This document shows, in pieces, positions 5,983-9,023 of a stretch of 9,023 nucleotides of DNA. Made by a program: the position numbers and the translations under genes. This stretch comes from CAYSJU01 sp964431495 (GTDB taxonomy: Bacteria > Omnitrophota > Gorgyraeia > Tantalellales > Tantalellaceae). The stretch lies in NCBI GenBank assembly GCA_964431495.1, contig CAYSJU010000043.1, positions 1-9,023 of the forward strand, in the 5' to 3' direction. The notes beneath the pieces were generated by a model, which did no database searches, was not told where the DNA came from, and was given only the letters and a program-made list of their open reading frames with translations. Each line of letters opens with the position of its first letter. Position 1 is the stretch's first letter.

Positions 5983-7332
5983 ATGTTTACTAAGATCTTA
6001 ATAGCGAACAGGGGCGAGATAGCCTTGCGGATCATCCGGGCCTGCAGGGAACTTGGAATAAAAACCGTAGCGGTTTATTCCGAAGCTGACGCCGACTCCC
6101 TTCATGTCAAGTTTGCCGATGAGGCTGTATGCATAGGGAAATCCATGCCGAGCGACAGTTATCTCAACATACCCAATATAATCAGCGCCGCGGAGATAAC
6201 AGACGTGGAGGCTATCCATCCGGGATACGGTTTCCTGGCCGAAAACGCGCATTTCGCGGAGATATGCGAATCATGCAACATCAGGTTCATAGGCCCGACA
6301 CCGGAGAACATGAGACTCATGGGCGACAAGATGACGGCCAAGGATACCATGAAAAACGCCGGGATCCCGGTGATCCCGGGAAGCGCTGGAGTTATAGGAT
6401 CAAAAGAAGAGGCGCTCAAGGCCGCCAAGAAGATAAAATATCCAGTAATAATAAAAGCTTCCTCCGGAGGAGGGGGTAAAGGCATGCGGGTCTGTCACAA
6501 CGATGTGCGCCTCATCAGCGCGTTCCTGACCGCACAGAGCGAAGCTGAAGCCGCGTTCGGCGATCCTAGCGTGTACATGGAAAGGTACATCGCGGAACCC
6601 CGCCATGTAGAATTCCAGATCCTCGCCGACGAGAAGGGGAATGTGATCCACCTGGGAGAGAGGGACTGCACCGTCCAACGGCGCCACCAGAAGCTTATAG
6701 AAGAATCCCCGTCGGTAGGTTTGAACAAAAAGATGAGAAAAAAAATGGGTGAAGCCGCTGTGAAAGGCGCTAAAGCCGTCAACTATAGGAGCGCGGGCAC
6801 CGTTGAATTCCTGGTCGAAAGCGATAATTATTATTTTATGGAGATGAACACCCGGATACAGGTAGAACATCCGGTCACGGAAATGATCACCGGCGTTGAC
6901 CTCGTCAAGGAACAGATAAAGGCAGCGGCCGGACTGAAACTGGCGTTCAAGCAGGAAGACATAAAGTTCAACGGATGCGCTATTGAGTGCCGGATAAACG
7001 CCGAAGACCCTGACAACAACTTCTGCCCGTCTCCAGGCAAGATATCCTCATTGTACATCCCGGGAGGTGCTGGAATAAGGGTGGACACTCACGTGTTCGC
7101 GGGATACACGATACCCCCGTTCTACGATTCCATGATAGCCAAGCTCATAGCTTATGGGCACACCCGTAAAGAAACAATAAATATCATGCTCAGAGCCCTG
7201 AGTGAGATCATAGTCGAGCCCATCAAGACCACGGCGGCCTTTCATAGCAGAGTGTTAACTGATGCGGATTTTCAACAAGGGAACATCAGCACCCATTTCG
7301 TGGAAAAGTTTTTCCCAAAAGCTGAAACCTAA
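5983..7332 (+). CDS. accC: Biotin carboxylase subunit of acetyl-CoA carboxylase
   Basis: This 449-aa ATP-grasp enzyme carboxylates the biotin on AccB using ATP and bicarbonate. It starts with the canonical MFTKILIANRGEIALRIIRA. The ATP-binding glycine loop GGGGKGM is at residues 162-168. ERDCTVQRRHQKLIEE and the catalytic EMNTRIQVEHPVTE (E287, N289, R291) are intact. Length equals the usual 445-450 residues. There is no fused carboxyltransferase or biotinyl domain, so this is the stand-alone bacterial form, not pyruvate carboxylase. ATG 5983 is preferred because the family begins there. An in-frame ATG at 5923 would prefix 20 charged residues encoded by the repeat-like spacer. No strong ribosome binding site precedes 5983, which is a small oddity. 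An Asp23-like gene follows after ten bases. Confidence 0.96.
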   Translation: MFTKILIANRGEIALRIIRACRELGIKTVAVYSEADADSLHVKFADEAVCIGKSMPSDSYLNIPNIISAAEITDVEAIHPGYGFLAENAHFAEICESCNIRFIGPTPENMRLMGDKMTAKDTMKNAGIPVIPGSAGVIGSKEEALKAAKKIKYPVIIKASSGGGGKGMRVCHNDVRLISAFLTAQSEAEAAFGDPSVYMERYIAEPRHVEFQILADEKGNVIHLGERDCTVQRRHQKLIEESPSVGLNKKMRKKMGEAAVKGAKAVNYRSAGTVEFLVESDNYYFMEMNTRIQVEHPVTEMITGVDLVKEQIKAAAGLKLAFKQEDIKFNGCAIECRINAEDPDNNFCPSPGKISSLYIPGGAGIRVDTHVFAGYTIPPFYDSMIAKLIAYGHTRKETINIMLRALSEIIVEPIKTTAAFHSRVLTDADFQQGNISTHFVEKFFPKAET

Positions 7333-7337
7333 GGAGG
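7331..7337 (+). promoter_or_regulatory. Ribosome binding site for the Asp23/AmaP-like gene
   Basis: AAGGAGG is a near-perfect anti-Shine-Dalgarno match starting within the accC stop codon and lying five bases before ATG 7343. It excludes the in-frame ATG at 7262 inside accC. It is the strongest ribosome binding site in the window. Confidence 0.8.
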
Positions 7338-7342
7338 GAACC

Positions 7343-7936
7343 ATGCGTTTTTTGAAAAAGTTGTTCATGTTCTGTTATATGGTACTGATGCTTGCAACAG
7401 GTATAACGCTTTTTCTCATATCCATGAAGATCTTTCCTGTTGAACAATGGACGGAGATACATCTCAACGTCCAGGAGTCCCTTTATTCCCAGATAGCCAT
7501 AGCGATCGCGGGTGCCGTTGTAATATTGACGGGGCTCATAGTCCCTTACAGGATGGCGAAAAAAATGAAAAGAAGCAGGCGGATAACTTTTCAGAACCCT
7601 GACGGAGAGGTAACAGTCTCCGTTTCCGCGATCGAAGATTACATACACAAGATCACCGAAGAGATACACGAAATAGCCAATGTCCGCTCCAATGTGAGCT
7701 TCAGCAGAAAGGGTATCAACATAGTAAGCAGTGTCACCATAAAAGCCGGAGCCAACATCCCGGAGATAACGGAGAGGATACAGATGCAGGTCAAGAACAA
7801 GGTCCAGTCGATGCTCGGGGGAGAAGAAAAGATAAACATGACCCTGTATATAAATAAGATCATGGGGATCCCGGATGAGGAAACAGAAGCACCCCTGCCG
7901 GGAGAGACCGGACAGGCGCAGGTCCCTTTCAGATAA
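7343..7936 (+). CDS. Membrane-anchored Asp23/Gls24-family protein (AmaP-like)
   Basis: This 197-aa protein has two N-terminal membrane segments (about residues 6-30 and 50-68) and a basic patch KKMKRSRR (about 73-80). An Asp23-like domain (about 81-175) follows, with ITFQNPDGEVTVSVSAIEDY near its start and VTIKAGANIPEITERIQMQV in the middle. The tail is acidic and Pro/Gly-rich. This is the AmaP layout, in which the membrane hairpin tethers an Asp23 domain facing the cytosol. In Gram-positives AmaP anchors Asp23 and relates to envelope stress. The soluble homologue YqhY is encoded next to accBC in B. subtilis and has been linked to balanced acetyl-CoA carboxylase activity. The same position here suggests a related role. 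Ten bases separate it from accC. Confidence 0.87.
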   Translation: MRFLKKLFMFCYMVLMLATGITLFLISMKIFPVEQWTEIHLNVQESLYSQIAIAIAGAVVILTGLIVPYRMAKKMKRSRRITFQNPDGEVTVSVSAIEDYIHKITEEIHEIANVRSNVSFSRKGINIVSSVTIKAGANIPEITERIQMQVKNKVQSMLGGEEKINMTLYINKIMGIPDEETEAPLPGETGQAQVPFR

Positions 7937-7956
7937 ATATAACCGGGAAAAATGAT

Positions 7957-8535
7957 ATGATCTATGACAAGACGATAAAAGAGATGCTCGAGAACAGTAT
8001 CCAGGTAAAACAGGGGTTCCTGGCTGATGATATCTCCATATCCCGGATATCTTCCGCCGCGGAGGCCCTGATCGAGTGTTATAAGAAGGGCGGTAAGGCT
8101 CTCATTTTCGGGAACGGCGGAAGCGCCGCTGACAGCCAGCATATGGCGGCGGAACTTGTGGTCAGGTTTGAAAAAGACAGGAAAGGCCTTCCGGCAATAG
8201 CCCTGAACACGAACACATCCACCCTGACGGCTACTGGAAACGACTATGATTTCAAGGCCATCTTCAGCCGGCAGATAGACGCGCTCGCAGAGCCGTCTGA
8301 CGTGGTAGTCGCCATATCCACCAGCGGCACATCCGGCAATGTCGTCGAGGGGGCCCGCGCGGCCAGAAAAAAAGGCGTTACCGTGATAGCGCTTACGGGC
8401 AGGGACGGCGGAGAACTGGCCAGGCTGGCGGACATCCCCATAGTTGTGAAAAACAACAACACCGCCAGGATTCAGGAAGTGCATATTTTCATAATTCACG
8501 CGCTCTGCAAGTTAACGGAAGACGCGGTTGGCTGA
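7957..8535 (+). CDS. gmhA: D-sedoheptulose-7-phosphate isomerase (phosphoheptose isomerase)
   Basis: This 192-aa SIS-domain enzyme converts sedoheptulose 7-phosphate to glycero-manno-heptose 7-phosphate, the first step towards ADP-heptose for LPS inner core. FGNGGSAADSQHMAAEL begins at residue 51 and SSTSG-like AISTSGTSGN is mid-protein. The zinc ligands expected from E. coli GmhA (His, Glu, Gln, His) are H62, E66, Q173 and H181. Length matches the family. ATG 7957 is used; an earlier ATG at 7952 hits a stop after one codon. The ribosome binding site is weak (GGGA at 7945-7948). It is 20 bases after the Asp23-like gene and one base before the next ATG. Confidence 0.95.
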   Translation: MIYDKTIKEMLENSIQVKQGFLADDISISRISSAAEALIECYKKGGKALIFGNGGSAADSQHMAAELVVRFEKDRKGLPAIALNTNTSTLTATGNDYDFKAIFSRQIDALAEPSDVVVAISTSGTSGNVVEGARAARKKGVTVIALTGRDGGELARLADIPIVVKNNNTARIQEVHIFIIHALCKLTEDAVG

Positions 8536-8536
8536 A

Positions 8537-9023
8537 ATGGCAATGACAAAAATAAAAACACGGGACGAACTTGCCGAGATAGTCCGGAAAGCGAAAGACC
8601 ATGGAAAAAAGGTCGCGTTCACTAACGGCTGCTTTGACATACTGCACCTGGGGCATATCAGGTATCTGCGGGAAGTCAAACGGGCATGTGACATCCTTGT
8701 GATAGGCGTAAACAGCGATGACTCCGTAAAAAGACTGAAGGGTGACGCGCGGCCGTTGAACAGCGAAAAAGACCGAATGGAGATCCTTAGCGCACTGGAA
8801 GACGTTGACTACCTGACACTTTTCAACGAGGACACCCCTGAGGAACTGATCAGAAAGTTGACCCCTCACATGCTTTTCAAGGGAGGGGACTGGAGCGAGG
8901 AAAACATAGTGGGCGCGGATCACGTGAAAACGCACGGTGGGAAGGTCCGCAGTATTCCGTATATCGAAAATTATTCAACAACGGATATTATTGAGAAAAT
9001 TAAAAATTTAAAAGTAAAAATTA
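8537..9023 (+). CDS. rfaE2: D-glycero-beta-D-manno-heptose-1-phosphate adenylyltransferase, 3' end outside the window
   Basis: At least 162 residues are visible and no stop is reached. This is the nucleotidyltransferase half of HldE as a separate protein, transferring AMP from ATP to heptose 1-phosphate to give ADP-heptose. The cytidylyltransferase-like motif FTNGCFDILHLGHIRYL starts at residue 28 with HLGH at 37-40. GVNSDDSVKRLKG and the C-terminal signature LFKGGDW, followed by YSTTDIIEKI, are all present. These features distinguish it from other HxGH enzymes. The domain appears complete and only a few residues should be missing. The kinase half (RfaE1/HldA) and the phosphatase GmhB are not seen and may lie downstream. 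ATG 8543 is an alternative start. The last 35 bases turn strongly AT-rich. Confidence 0.93.
   Translation, partial: MAMTKIKTRDELAEIVRKAKDHGKKVAFTNGCFDILHLGHIRYLREVKRACDILVIGVNSDDSVKRLKGDARPLNSEKDRMEILSALEDVDYLTLFNEDTPEELIRKLTPHMLFKGGDWSEENIVGADHVKTHGGKVRSIPYIENYSTTDIIEKIKNLKVKI

Noticed and set aside
6129..6479. Plus-strand frame of 116 codons inside accC
   Set aside because: It is out of frame within a conserved ATP-grasp enzyme and its product is rich in Arg/Gly/His without any domain pattern.
7639..8499. Long minus-strand reading frame (286 codons) antisense to the Asp23-like gene and gmhA
   Set aside because: It lies opposite two genes with clear family motifs, spans their junction, and its translation shows no recognisable domain. 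It is a shadow frame caused by codon bias.

Overview
All genes in this window read rightwards on the + strand and are packed tightly. There are twelve protein genes: eleven complete, and one running off the right edge. I found no RNA genes, insertion sequences, CRISPR arrays or convincing rho-independent terminators. The gene mix points to an uncultured diderm (LPS-bearing) bacterium. gmhA and rfaE2 make ADP-heptose precursors for LPS, while the block aroQ, M24 peptidase, efp, accB, accC, Asp23-like gene follows an order known from Firmicutes such as Bacillus subtilis. Candidatus Omnitrophota or a similar deep diderm phylum is my best guess. This rests on gene mix and intergenic repeat style, not on a marker gene, so it is tentative.

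Layout: (1) 1-73 is a leader with a clean sigma70-type promoter. (2) 74-874 encodes a MEMO-family protein (AmmeMemoRadiSam system protein B). (3) 875-964 is a spacer made largely of degenerate 7-bp tandem repeats. (4) 965-3079 encodes a patatin-like phospholipase, a DUF1844 protein and a flippase-like integral membrane protein. (5) 3076-5287 is a chain of overlapping genes: a 58-aa Trm112-like zinc ribbon, type II dehydroquinase (aroQ), an M24 metallopeptidase and elongation factor P. (6) 5288-5465 is the widest gap and holds a roughly 154-bp inverted-repeat element. (7) 5466-7936 encodes the biotin carrier (accB) and biotin carboxylase (accC) of acetyl-CoA carboxylase, then a membrane-anchored Asp23/AmaP-like protein. 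(8) 7957-9023 encodes sedoheptulose-7-phosphate isomerase (gmhA) and the heptose-1-phosphate adenylyltransferase (rfaE2, 3' end outside the window).

Functional themes are envelope and lipid supply: malonyl-CoA for fatty acids, a phospholipase, a lipid-flippase-like membrane protein and LPS heptose. They are mixed with housekeeping genes (shikimate pathway, EF-P, peptide turnover). Every gene start lies close to or overlaps the previous stop, except at the two repeat-bearing spacers and the short accB-accC gap, so much of the window could be one transcript from the promoter at 11-39. The points most worth a second look are the 7-bp-period repeats in two spacers, the inverted-repeat element between efp and accB, the membrane-anchored Asp23 protein locked to accBC, and the small Trm112-like gene hidden between two larger ones. 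I see no obviously new defence or biosynthetic system.
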